Source: Saprospiraceae bacterium
Lineage (GTDB): Bacteria > Bacteroidota > Bacteroidia > Chitinophagales > Saprospiraceae
Direction: 5' to 3'
Assembly (NCBI GenBank): GCA_020436955.1
Contig: JAGQWW010000004.1
Coordinates: 1-24,488 of the forward strand
Length of the DNA: 24,488 bases
Shown: positions 7,572-15,325 of the stretch, piece by piece
Position numbering within the stretch: the stretch's first letter is position 1
Layout: the number at the start of each line of letters is the position of its first letter
The notes under the pieces: model-generated
Database searches by the model: none
Seen by the model: only the letters and a program-made list of their open reading frames with translations
What the model was told of the DNA's origin: nothing
Program-made: the position numbers and the translations under genes

Positions 7572-8246
7572 TCAATCCAACCTCAAATCTTCCACACGTA
7601 CATCAGGAAATTGGGAAGCATCAAATGCAAAAGTTGAAGCTGAAAAAGACTTATTTGGAGTTTCTTTGTCCAATACGACTTTATACCTGACGCCATCTTT
7701 AAAGAAAGCCATCATTCCCAAAATGGCCGCATCCGCTTTATTGATTTCAATTCTAATCTTTGAATAGTCGGCATCTTTTGCATTCGGTTTCAATTCAATC
7801 TGCTGAACGGTCCTGTTACTTTTGTCTTTAAACTCGTTCACGAGCGCATACTCAAAGTCATCTCTTTCATAAATTTTCAGCAAATCAATCGGAGATAAAA
7901 CTGAATCATCCCCTTCATCGATATCGTTTATCAAGACTTCTTTAGCTTCTTTTCTGAATAACCAAAGATCATTTCCGTCACTCATTAGCATCTGATCGGG
8001 CAAATCCAGTTTATATTTTTTGCCTTGCTGTAACAAGGTACCGGTTTGGTTGATGGGTGGATTTTGGGGTATTTGAATTTCTATAGAAAAGTTGACGGTC
8101 AGTGTTTTATAAGCTTCGTATCGGTCTCTTACTTTTTCAAATACTTCCTTTGCCTTTGGATCTTCAACTCGAACGGTTTTCGGTGTTTGTGCCCATCCGG
8201 TTAAAGCCAAAAACGTAAAAACACTTATAAAAAGGGAAATTCTCAT
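7572..8246 (-). CDS. lolA: LolA-like periplasmic lipoprotein carrier
   Basis: LolA shuttles lipoproteins through the periplasm from the LolCDE complex to the outer membrane. The 224-residue protein begins with a signal peptide (MRISLFISVFTFLALTGWAQ) and then shows the LolA-fold pattern: a helix with DPKAKEVFEKVRDRYEAYKTL, then strands TVNFSIEIQIP, GTLLQQGKKYKLDLPDQMLMSDGNDLWLF and LSPIDLLKIYERDDFEY. Length fits the Bacteroidota LolA-type family. It lies 103 bases downstream of lpxK on the same strand; a TTCCTTTGC -7-like element in that gap suggests it may also have its own promoter. Other outer-membrane LolA-like proteins share this fold, so the exact cargo is inferred. Confidence 0.85.
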   Translation of the reverse strand: MRISLFISVFTFLALTGWAQTPKTVRVEDPKAKEVFEKVRDRYEAYKTLTVNFSIEIQIPQNPPINQTGTLLQQGKKYKLDLPDQMLMSDGNDLWLFRKEAKEVLINDIDEGDDSVLSPIDLLKIYERDDFEYALVNEFKDKSNRTVQQIELKPNAKDADYSKIRIEINKADAAILGMMAFFKDGVRYKVVLDKETPNKSFSASTFAFDASQFPDVRVEDLRLD

Positions 8247-8349
8247 GTATTCAATTTTAAGGTAGAACGAAGGTGCAAAGGAATTATTTAATAATCCTGT
8301 TTTCCCGGGCTGTTAAATTTTTAATAACGCTTTTGCGGCTTTCTAATTT

Positions 8350-9417
8350 CTAAACCTTGAATCCCATTAAGTATTCCTTTACAAGGCCGTCAAATCTGGT
8401 TCCTTCATTAAATAAGAAAGCAACCTCTACCGGTAAACTTAGAATAGGCAATTTTTCTTTTAGTAGGAATTCACGATGGAGCTCCAATCGCATCGCATCT
8501 TTTTCTGTAGTAATGATAACTTTTTTGTCAGATGGTAAATTGGAAAAACCCTGCTGTAATTTTCCAAGGTCATATTTTGTAAAATAATGGTGGTCCTCAA
8601 ACTCCAGGGCATTCACAGAGTTCACACGACTGTTTAGATAATTCAGCAAATAATCTGTGCCGGCTATTGCGCAAATCACTAACACATCCCAATCTTCCTG
8701 TAACCCAAATCGCTGTTGTGGGTTAAACATATAGTAAGGGTTGCCATATTCATAATAAGTAAAAAACACCTGTTGATGAGGGAAGGGTTTTATTTCTGCG
8801 AGGATAGTGTCACGTTCCTTTTCAGAAAGATCTTTAGGGCATTTGCTAACTATAATAATGTCTGCTCGCTGATAAGATGATCGCCATTCTCTTAACCTTC
8901 CTGATGGCAAAAGATAATCACGGGTAAACAACCTACTATAATCAGTGAGCATAATATTAAGACCCGGCTTTACAGAAAGGTGCTGGAAAGCATCATCTAA
9001 CAAGATGGCCTGAGTTGTAGGGTGATTTTGAACAATTTTAGGAATAGCAAAGGACCTGTCTTCACCTACTGTTACCAATATATCCCCAAACTTACGGGCA
9101 AATTGAAGTGGCTCATCACCTGATTGCTCAGCGGAAAAACTGGGTTGAACTTCAAGGTATCCTTTTGTTTTTCTTTGATAGCCTCTGCTTAGGGTCGCAA
9201 CATTGACGTAATCCTTTAAAAGCCTTATAAGGTATTCTATATGGGGTGTTTTACCGGTGCCTCCAATGCTCAAATTGCCAATCGAAATAACCGGCAAACT
9301 AAACTCCATGCCCTTTAATAATCCTTTGCGATAAAAGAAGTTTCGCATACTGATTCCAATGCCATAAAGCAGAGAAAATGGAGCCAGCAGAATTTTTATC
9401 AGTATGTTTTGGACCAT
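8350..9417 (-). CDS. lpxK: Tetraacyldisaccharide 4'-kinase LpxK
   Basis: Phosphorylates the 4' position of the lipid A disaccharide precursor at the inner membrane, with ATP. The 355-residue protein has an N-terminal membrane-associated helix (about 5-24), the Walker A segment ISIGNLSIGGTGKTP at about 44-58, TLSRGYQRKTKG at 75-86, GDEP at 100-103, the LLDDAFQH motif with its catalytic Asp at 139-146, and LLPSGRLRE at 169-177. Length and motif order are those of the family. It starts at ATG 9417, 61 bases after the DUF3137-like gene on the same strand, and is followed by lolA, so the three probably form an envelope operon. Nothing is missing or broken. Confidence 0.96.
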   Translation of the reverse strand: MVQNILIKILLAPFSLLYGIGISMRNFFYRKGLLKGMEFSLPVISIGNLSIGGTGKTPHIEYLIRLLKDYVNVATLSRGYQRKTKGYLEVQPSFSAEQSGDEPLQFARKFGDILVTVGEDRSFAIPKIVQNHPTTQAILLDDAFQHLSVKPGLNIMLTDYSRLFTRDYLLPSGRLREWRSSYQRADIIIVSKCPKDLSEKERDTILAEIKPFPHQQVFFTYYEYGNPYYMFNPQQRFGLQEDWDVLVICAIAGTDYLLNYLNSRVNSVNALEFEDHHYFTKYDLGKLQQGFSNLPSDKKVIITTEKDAMRLELHREFLLKEKLPILSLPVEVAFLFNEGTRFDGLVKEYLMGFKV

Positions 9418-9478
9418 GGATATTTTTATTCAATAACCCGTAAATATGGAATAAGATGATGAGTCCTGATAGTTTTCT

Positions 9479-10399
9479 TTAAATATACTTTTCCATTATT
9501 TCCACAAACTCGAAAAGTCTGGACAATTGCGAATAATACTTCTGGACGACATCAAATCGCTTATTGCTCTTAAAAATATTAGGTTCCAATAGATCTTCAT
9601 CCTGACGAATAGCAAGGTATAAATTATTATCCCGGATATGCCAATAGAAGCCGGTATGCAATTCCTGCTTTCTGTCCTCCAGGTAATTTAAAATTCCTGG
9701 ATTCAAAAAAATAGCTGCCGGGAAATCCTGGGTGGCATAAAAAAGCAAGGAAACTTGTTCATCATCACGAATGAGATACCCTCCTGTTCCATAAATTACT
9801 TTGAGCGAATCAGAAAGGCTGGGTTTGTCCTTTTTTGAAAATGCCCATAACTGGCCTTCATAGGATTGGTCCATTTGAATTTTGAAGAAAAAGCCTTTAA
9901 ACACCGTTTCTAATCCACCTTTTACTTTGGCTGGTTCCTGTACCAGCAGTTCAGAACTGGTAAATGGGAAACTCCCTATTTTGCCGGTCAGGTGGTCCTC
10001 GCCAAGGTATTTGTATGGCTTTTCCTGAACCATGCCGGTTGAAATAAAATCTTTAATATCAATTTTCTGAGTGGGTTGAAAGGTAAGCGCCCCATAATTG
10101 AGCCTTTCATCCATAAAGTCCAGTAGGGCCGAGATCACCTGTGGTTTAAAGGTTTGTTTGAAATGCCGGATTGATTGGTTGCTCCAAACCAGAACTAATC
10201 CTCCAACTAGAAATAGCAATATGGTAAGTGGAAAGTTTTTTAATACAAGGACCCCAATTAGGCCTGCCAAAATCAATAGAATAGCTATTGCCATGGAATA
10301 AACCAGACGCTTCCGCTTGATCTCCATTTTTGTTAAAAGTGGAGACAACCGTTGATTATAATATATCCTAAGGGTAGCAATATCTTGTCGCACGGGCAA
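9479..10399 (-). CDS. DUF3137-like membrane protein
   Basis: A 306-residue protein with two adjacent membrane helices near the N-terminus (about 33-53 and 57-73) separated by a very short turn, and a large soluble C-terminal part, probably cytoplasmic. The segment YKYLGEDHLTGKIGSFPFTS at about 129-148, followed by SELLVQEP and FKGFFFKIQMDQSYEG, matches the pattern I know for DUF3137 proteins; the biochemical role of that family is not established. It is the first gene of the minus-strand cluster with lpxK and lolA and is divergent from bamD. The neighbourhood suggests, but does not show, an envelope role. Confidence 0.75.
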   Translation of the reverse strand: MPVRQDIATLRIYYNQRLSPLLTKMEIKRKRLVYSMAIAILLILAGLIGVLVLKNFPLTILLFLVGGLVLVWSNQSIRHFKQTFKPQVISALLDFMDERLNYGALTFQPTQKIDIKDFISTGMVQEKPYKYLGEDHLTGKIGSFPFTSSELLVQEPAKVKGGLETVFKGFFFKIQMDQSYEGQLWAFSKKDKPSLSDSLKVIYGTGGYLIRDDEQVSLLFYATQDFPAAIFLNPGILNYLEDRKQELHTGFYWHIRDNNLYLAIRQDEDLLEPNIFKSNKRFDVVQKYYSQLSRLFEFVEIMEKYI

Positions 10400-10510
10400 A
10401 AATTTGTTAAAACCTTTAGGAAAGATACGTGCTAACCAACCCTATCCACAAATATTTAGCTCATTATTGCGTATTATGATTGAATAAGGTGAATTTTTCA
10501 AAAAACGTTG

Positions 10511-10518
10511 TAATTTTG
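10511..10518 (+). promoter_or_regulatory. -7 element of the bamD-rpoZ promoter
   Basis: TAATTTTG matches TAnnTTTG exactly and ends seven bases before the bamD ATG at 10526. A start of transcription about 5-8 bases downstream would make the mRNA leaderless or nearly so. No clear -33 TTTG at normal spacing. Confidence 0.55.
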
Positions 10519-10525
10519 CACCCCT

Positions 10526-11374
10526 ATGGCAAAAAACTTCCTAATTCTAAGTTTTACTGTACTTGTCGCCTTCTTTTCAATAGGTTGTAAGACTTCCTTT
10601 GAAAAGATTAGGATCAGTGGAGACCCGGAGCTTATCTATAATAAGGCTTATGCTTATTATGAAAATGGTGATTTTGGTAAAGCTCAAACGCTGTTTGAAC
10701 TAATCATTCCAGCTTACAGAGGTAAAAAAGAACTGGAAGACATTTATTTTAAATACGCATACACTTATTATAACCAGAAGAAATTCATTCTTTCTTCTTA
10801 TTATTTTAAAAATTTCGGAGCGACCTTTCCTAATTCAATATTAAGAGAGGAAGCGGAATTTATGTCAGCGTTTTCAAATTTCCAGTTGTCACCGACCTAT
10901 AGATTGGATCAAACCAGTACCGAACAAGCGATTGAAGAATTCCAGCTTTTTATCAATACATTCCCGGAAAGCGAAAGAGTAGGTGATGCTAACCGATTGA
11001 TAGATGAATGCCGTAGGAAGATGGAAAAAAAGGCCTATGCGGAAGGTGAGTTATATTTTAACCTGACTCAATACCAGGCTTCCGTTTTGGTTTTTGAAAA
11101 TCTGTTAAAAGACTTTCCGGAAACGCCAAATGGCGAGCAAATCAGGTTTATGATTATTGCTGCCACTTTCAACCTCGCTGAAAATAGTGTAGTCGATAAG
11201 CAACTGGAACGCTATAAAAGCGTTGAGAAATATGCAAATGAATACTTAGCCAAATATGAGGCTGCTTCCGAAAATAGAAAGGAGGTAAACACAATGCTTG
11301 AAAAATCAGTAAGAAAAATAAAATCTTTAGAAAATGACAGATATCAAAACTCAAGTGCAGGGACTAGATCCTAA
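10526..11374 (+). CDS. bamD: Outer membrane assembly lipoprotein BamD
   Basis: Essential lipoprotein partner of BamA in the machine that inserts beta-barrels into the outer membrane. The 282-residue precursor has a lipoprotein signal, with the lipobox FSIGC and Cys21 as the lipidated residue. The mature part is made of TPR-like helical pairs: NKAYAYYENGDFGKAQTLFE at about 39-58, YFKYAYTYYNQKKFILSSYYF, EEFQLFINTFPESERV and LYFNLTQYQASVLVFENLLKDFPET, which is the standard BamD layout and length. It overlaps rpoZ by 41 bases, a gene order often seen in Bacteroidota. A TAATTTTG promoter element sits directly before the ATG. Confidence 0.93.
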   Translation: MAKNFLILSFTVLVAFFSIGCKTSFEKIRISGDPELIYNKAYAYYENGDFGKAQTLFELIIPAYRGKKELEDIYFKYAYTYYNQKKFILSSYYFKNFGATFPNSILREEAEFMSAFSNFQLSPTYRLDQTSTEQAIEEFQLFINTFPESERVGDANRLIDECRRKMEKKAYAEGELYFNLTQYQASVLVFENLLKDFPETPNGEQIRFMIIAATFNLAENSVVDKQLERYKSVEKYANEYLAKYEAASENRKEVNTMLEKSVRKIKSLENDRYQNSSAGTRS

Positions 11375-11672
11375 TTTACATGCACGTGATGTAAAGCAGT
11401 TTGTAAAAGATACCGGTAATATTTATGAGTCATTGGCAATTATTGCCAAAAGAGCTAAACAACTTAGCGTTGACCTTAAAAGAGAATTGCACGAAAAGCT
11501 GGATGAGTTTGCTGTTAACCCGGAAACTATTGAAGAGGTTACAGAAAATAAAGAGCAAATAGAAATTTCTAAATTCTATGAGCGTCTTCCTAATCCGGCT
11601 GTAATCGCTACAGAAGAATATCTTGCTGACGGTTTGCATGCAAGATTTACTGACAAGAAGAAGAAATTCTAA
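11334..11672 (+). CDS. rpoZ: RNA polymerase omega subunit (Bacteroidetes type)
   Basis: Small subunit that supports assembly of RNA polymerase by clamping beta-prime. The 112-residue protein has the Bacteroidota form of the RPB6/omega fold: DVKQFVKDTGNIYESLAIIA at about 19-38, KRAKQLSVDLKRELHEKLDEF next, and NKEQIEISKFYERLPNPAVI ATEEYL near the end, matching the known NREQIEISRYYEKLPKPTLIATQEF pattern. It begins inside the bamD 3' end (41-base overlap, other frame), so the two are translated from one message. The operon closes with a strong terminator; coaBC, which often follows in this phylum, is absent here. Confidence 0.92.
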   Translation: MTDIKTQVQGLDPNLHARDVKQFVKDTGNIYESLAIIAKRAKQLSVDLKRELHEKLDEFAVNPETIEEVTENKEQIEISKFYERLPNPAVIATEEYLADGLHARFTDKKKKF

Positions 11673-11691
11673 TTCTAGTATAACAGCAATT

Positions 11692-11728
11692 AAAAAGGGC
11701 TTTCGAATAATCGAAAGCCCTTTTTGTT
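11692..11728 (+). terminator. Terminator after rpoZ
   Basis: AAAAAGGGCTTTCGA (11692-11706) and TCGAAAGCCCTTTTT (11711-11725) form a perfect 15-bp stem with loop ATAA, followed by GTTT. Symmetric, so it may also end the convergent gene that stops at 11748. Confidence 0.93.
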
Positions 11729-11747
11729 TATGCTATTTTGGCCAATA

Positions 11748-12725
11748 TCATACCTCTCGTCCTCCCTGGAGATAGTCCTGATATTCCTTTAATTCAGCCC
11801 ATTTTCCTTCAGCTGCCAATTGCGCCTGTTTTGGCCAGGTTGAAGGATTTGCCAATTGATATCTTGGACCGGCATCATGTAAAACTTCCTGTATTTTTTC
11901 AACAGGCGTTGACGCCAGTTCAGACCAATTATTGATACCTGCATCTTTAAGCAATTGCTCGATTTTAGGACCAATTCCCTCTACCATTTTTAAGTCATCA
12001 GGCCCGGATTTGATTCCAATCATTTTCATGGCCATTTTCTCCAACTTAGAGTCGTTCTCGAAATCACCTGTATTTTCACGACCGGCATCTAAAAACTTTT
12101 GATATTGAATCAATTCATCCCAATTCCCTGCAGCAGCTAGTTCTGCTTGTCGTGGCCAGGAGCTTGGATCATTTATTCGGAAGTTTGGCCCGGCTGCGTC
12201 TAGTTTTGCTCGTAAACTTTCCAGTGTCTCCTGGGAAAGTTTGCTCCAACTATTAATTCCTTCTCCGTGTAATACCTTTTCGATTTTTGGACCAATACCT
12301 TCAATTATCTGAAGATTATCTTCTTGAAACATTGCTCCGTATCCACTGCCTGCGTTCGAAGAACTAACTACTACGGGAGGGGCTTCAACAGTTTTAGCAG
12401 CTGCTGTAACCGTTCCTTTATCAGAAGTCTGTAACTTATGTTCCAAAATAGCCTTGTCAGCTTCACAATTATTCAATGCTCTTCGCATTGCATTATTATC
12501 CTTCTCCAACTCATCGTGTTGGTATTTCAAACTGGCATAAGATTTCTCCAAATCAGTGTATTTGTTGTGCCACTGATCCCTTTCTTCAGTAATACTGGCA
12601 ACCAGTTTTTTGTAGGAATACCACAAAATATAGCCCAACAATAAACCTAAAAGAAAAGCAACCAACAACATAACCAAGATTGCCATGGTATGCTCGGTAA
12701 AACCTATTTTCATTGAATCTAACAT
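11748..12725 (-). CDS. Membrane-anchored coiled-coil protein with two helix-hairpin-helix repeats
   Basis: A 325-residue protein in four parts: a single N-terminal membrane helix (about 14-38), a coiled coil (about 43-98), a flexible Ala/Val/Ser linker (about 103-130), and two copies of an 75-80 residue module at about 136-212 and 243-319. Each module begins (D)NLQIIEGIGPKIEKVL or DLKMVEGIGPKIEQLL, a helix-hairpin-helix core, then an INxWSxL segment and a tail with DPSSWPRQAELAAAGNWDEL or NPSTWPKQAQLAAEGKWAEL. The HhH core suggests DNA or protein binding, but the WPxQAxLAAxGxWxEL tail is not part of ordinary DNA-repair HhH domains. It lies 53 bases after an OmpA-like gene in one operon, so a role linking envelope and cell interior is a guess. 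Function unknown. Confidence 0.85.
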   Translation of the reverse strand: MLDSMKIGFTEHTMAILVMLLVAFLLGLLLGYILWYSYKKLVASITEERDQWHNKYTDLEKSYASLKYQHDELEKDNNAMRRALNNCEADKAILEHKLQTSDKGTVTAAAKTVEAPPVVVSSSNAGSGYGAMFQEDNLQIIEGIGPKIEKVLHGEGINSWSKLSQETLESLRAKLDAAGPNFRINDPSSWPRQAELAAAGNWDELIQYQKFLDAGRENTGDFENDSKLEKMAMKMIGIKSGPDDLKMVEGIGPKIEQLLKDAGINNWSELASTPVEKIQEVLHDAGPRYQLANPSTWPKQAQLAAEGKWAELKEYQDYLQGGREV

Positions 12726-12778
12726 GATTTTAAATTTGAGAGATTGAAAAAATAAGGAAATTCACCTGGTACTCTAAA

Positions 12779-13615
12779 CTATTCTTCCTTTTGTAGTACC
12801 ACCTCTACACGTCTGTTATCTTGCTTTCCTTCCGGAGTTGAATTTGTTGCTACCGGTTGGGATTCACCCTTGGAAGCAACTGATACCTGGGAAGGATTTA
12901 CGCCTTTTCCTATAAGGATTTCTTTGACTGCCATTGCTCTGTTTTCTCCTAATCGAAGATTTTCTTCTGGTGTCCCAACACTATCAGTATGACCGGTTAG
13001 CGATACCTTTTCTCCGGTTTTTTGTATCCGTTTTGAAAGCTTTTGAAGGTAAGTATCAACAGCAGGATCGTAAGTCATTTGAGTAGAGTTTATGGCAAAT
13101 CGAATGATTATCCGATCTTCCAATTCTTCTACAGATTTTCTTTCACCTTCCATCCAATTGAAGTTAGCAGCCTGGAAATAAGTGTTTTTTGCATTCTCAG
13201 GTGCCTCTACTATCCTGGCTCTAATCAAAATTCGTTCTTCCGGTATGGGTGGGGAAAATAAAGACTTCATTTTCTCTGCCCGGGCAAGACCAATATTTTC
13301 GAAGGTGTCCACTGTTTCTTCTCCATCAAAATACAAGCCTACAATTTCAAGTCTGTTATCATCCTTAAGACCTTCTAAAATCTGTTGTTTGTACGTTTCG
13401 AAACCGGAATTGGTAAAGGCAGTCGGGTTGGACCATTGAAAATCGATGGGATACCTTTTTAATTCTTGTGCAGGTTCTTCCGGAACATCTACCACTTCTG
13501 TAGTAACTCCGGTTTCACACGCATTCATTAACCAACAGGTATACCATTTCCAACTAAACCAAAACCAGCCAAACGTCAGCAACAGCACGAAAAAAGCACT
13601 GATACTTCTGCTCAT
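12779..13615 (-). CDS. OmpA-family protein with a second, degenerate OmpA fold
   Basis: A 278-residue inner-membrane-anchored protein. One hydrophobic, Trp-rich helix lies at about 6-22 without a clear cleavage site, so it is probably a signal anchor. The C-terminal OmpA domain (about 165-275) has the peptidoglycan-binding motif GHTDSVGTPEENLRLGENRA at 208-227 with the key Asp and Arg, and ends in DNRRVEVVL. An earlier segment (about 88-135: LEIVGLYFDGEE...NIGLARAEKMKSLF) repeats the same pattern without the conserved binding residues, so it looks like a degenerate copy of the fold. It leads the operon with the double-HhH protein. An exact Bacteroidetes promoter lies upstream. Likely binds the cell wall; exact role unknown. 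Confidence 0.87.
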   Translation of the reverse strand: MSRSISAFFVLLLTFGWFWFSWKWYTCWLMNACETGVTTEVVDVPEEPAQELKRYPIDFQWSNPTAFTNSGFETYKQQILEGLKDDNRLEIVGLYFDGEETVDTFENIGLARAEKMKSLFSPPIPEERILIRARIVEAPENAKNTYFQAANFNWMEGERKSVEELEDRIIIRFAINSTQMTYDPAVDTYLQKLSKRIQKTGEKVSLTGHTDSVGTPEENLRLGENRAMAVKEILIGKGVNPSQVSVASKGESQPVATNSTPEGKQDNRRVEVVLQKEE

Positions 13616-13665
13616 AATAGTATTTTTTAGATAATTGAAGATGTAGGATATGAGAGGGACTTTCT

Positions 13666-13697
13666 CAAAAATAAGAAAAGAAAAAGAATTTTAACAA
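13666..13697 (-). promoter_or_regulatory. Promoter of the OmpA-HhH operon
   Basis: On the minus strand TTG (13697-13695), 21 bases, then TATTTTTG (13673-13666) fits TTG-N17-23-TAnnTTTG. The start would be near 13659, a leader of about 44 bases. Confidence 0.55.
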
Positions 13698-13790
13698 CCA
13701 CCTGAAATCAATGTGTTATCTTTTGTTTCAACCACTTCTTACATTTACCAAAATTAATTCATCCGATAAAAACCGCCTTTGATACAATAA

Positions 13791-13829
13791 TTTGCTAATT
13801 GTAGCGGAGTTATAATAGAATTGTACTCC
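13791..13829 (+). promoter_or_regulatory. Promoter and possible operator of the efflux operon
   Basis: TTTG (13791-13794), 21 bases, then TAGAATTG (13816-13823) is a 7-of-8 match to the Bacteroidetes pattern. An inverted repeat GGAGT (13806-13810) / ACTCC (13825-13829) straddles the -7 element and could bind a repressor. The leader to the tolC ATG would be about 50 bases. The gap 13616-13879 shows nothing else. Confidence 0.4.
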
Positions 13830-13879
13830 AAAACAAAAATACTGTTCGAAGGCATTCACCCGAACTAAACCCGTTTTTT

Positions 13880-15310
13880 ATGATGAGGAAATCCCTACTA
13901 CTTTTTGGACTGTTAATTTCCAGTTTTTCACTTTTTGCTCAAGGTCCCTGGACCTTACAGGATTGTATAAAATATGCGGAAGAAAACAGCATTGCTATCA
14001 AACAGGCTCAGCTTAATATCCAGTCTGCTTTATTAGACAAACGCCAAAGCCAACTATCAAGAATACCTAGTTTGAATGGTTCCATTAGCGCAGGTGAACA
14101 ATTTGGTCGTACCATTGACCCAACCACTAACTCATTTGATAATCAAGCTATTGGGTTTAACACCTTCCGATTAGAGTCGGGTGTTCTACTATTTGGGGGT
14201 AATCGAGTAAATAAATCGATTCAATCTGCGAAAACTCAGGCTGAAATTGCACGACTAGATGGAGAAACAGCTGCAAACAATCTAAGACTTAATGTGGCAT
14301 CGGCATATTTAAATATTTTATTAGCAGAAGAAAGTCTTAGAAATGCTAAAAACCGAATGGCACTTTCAGAAAGACAGCTTGACCAGGTAAATAAATTTAT
14401 CAAAGCTGGTTCTCGTCCGGCAAATGATCGTCTTAGTGTGCAGGCTCAATTAGCAATAGATAATCAGGCAGTCATTCAAGCACAAAACGGAGTTGATATT
14501 GCGTATTTGTCGCTTAGAAATTTGTTGCTTTTGCCAGATGATAAAGAATTTAGTATTGTAGAGCCAGATTTAGCGGAACCCGATGAAGCTGCATTGGTTG
14601 ATGCTAACTTCCCAATGGTTTATAGTGCTGCAATGAACACACAACCGCAGATTAAATCGGCGGAAACTCAAGTTAAGGCAGCCAGTATTTTTGAAGACAT
14701 TGAAAAGTCGGGTTATTACCCAAGTCTTTCTGCATTTGCAAGATTAACTTCAAATTGGTCAAGTGCTGCAAAAACGATAACTGGATTCACATCGGAAACT
14801 GTTGAACAAGATATTTTTTTTCAAGACAACCCGAATGATCCTATTACGATAGGAATCTCTCAAATGGTACCCATTAGGGAGGACCAACCTTATTGGGACC
14901 AATTGGAACAAAATTTTGGTCAAACTGTAGGGCTTTCTTTAAACATTCCCATTTATAATAATCACGATGTAATTACAAGAAGTCAGAAAGCAGAAATAAA
15001 CACCCTAAGAGCAGAAAACAATGCTGAACTGGCGCGCCAACAACTTAAAACAGATGTTCAAAATGCGGTTGCCAACGCCAAAGCAGCCAGAGAAACTTTT
15101 GCAGCAGCAAAATTATCCCTGGAGGCAAACAGGATTGCATTTGACAATGCAGAAAAACAATTCAATCTAGGTGCCATTAGTACCTTTGAATTGGGTAACT
15201 CCAGAACAAACCTTGATCTGGCTCAAACTGAATTTATTCGCTCAAAATATGACTATATCTTCCGATTGAAAATTGTTGAGTTTTACTTAGGAAGAGATTT
15301 AAAATTTTAA
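13880..15310 (+). CDS. TolC-family outer membrane efflux protein
   Basis: Outer membrane channel of a tripartite export system. The 476-residue protein has a signal peptide (MMRKSLLLFGLLISSFSLFA, cut before or after the next Gln) and then WTLQDCIKYAEENSIAIKQA, the classic start of outer membrane efflux (OEP) proteins. Two OEP repeats of long helices follow (about 25-215 and 250-470), with FEDIEKSGYYPSLSAFA and LSLNIPIYNNHDVITR marking the barrel strands; the end ELGNSRTNLDLAQTEFIRSK is also standard. A second ATG at 13883 gives the same protein less one residue. The adaptor gene follows after 15 bases. Substrate cannot be told; no pump gene lies between this pair and the terminator. Confidence 0.92.
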   Translation: MMRKSLLLFGLLISSFSLFAQGPWTLQDCIKYAEENSIAIKQAQLNIQSALLDKRQSQLSRIPSLNGSISAGEQFGRTIDPTTNSFDNQAIGFNTFRLESGVLLFGGNRVNKSIQSAKTQAEIARLDGETAANNLRLNVASAYLNILLAEESLRNAKNRMALSERQLDQVNKFIKAGSRPANDRLSVQAQLAIDNQAVIQAQNGVDIAYLSLRNLLLLPDDKEFSIVEPDLAEPDEAALVDANFPMVYSAAMNTQPQIKSAETQVKAASIFEDIEKSGYYPSLSAFARLTSNWSSAAKTITGFTSETVEQDIFFQDNPNDPITIGISQMVPIREDQPYWDQLEQNFGQTVGLSLNIPIYNNHDVITRSQKAEINTLRAENNAELARQQLKTDVQNAVANAKAARETFAAAKLSLEANRIAFDNAEKQFNLGAISTFELGNSRTNLDLAQTEFIRSKYDYIFRLKIVEFYLGRDLKF

Positions 15311-15325
15311 AAAACACTTTGCCAA

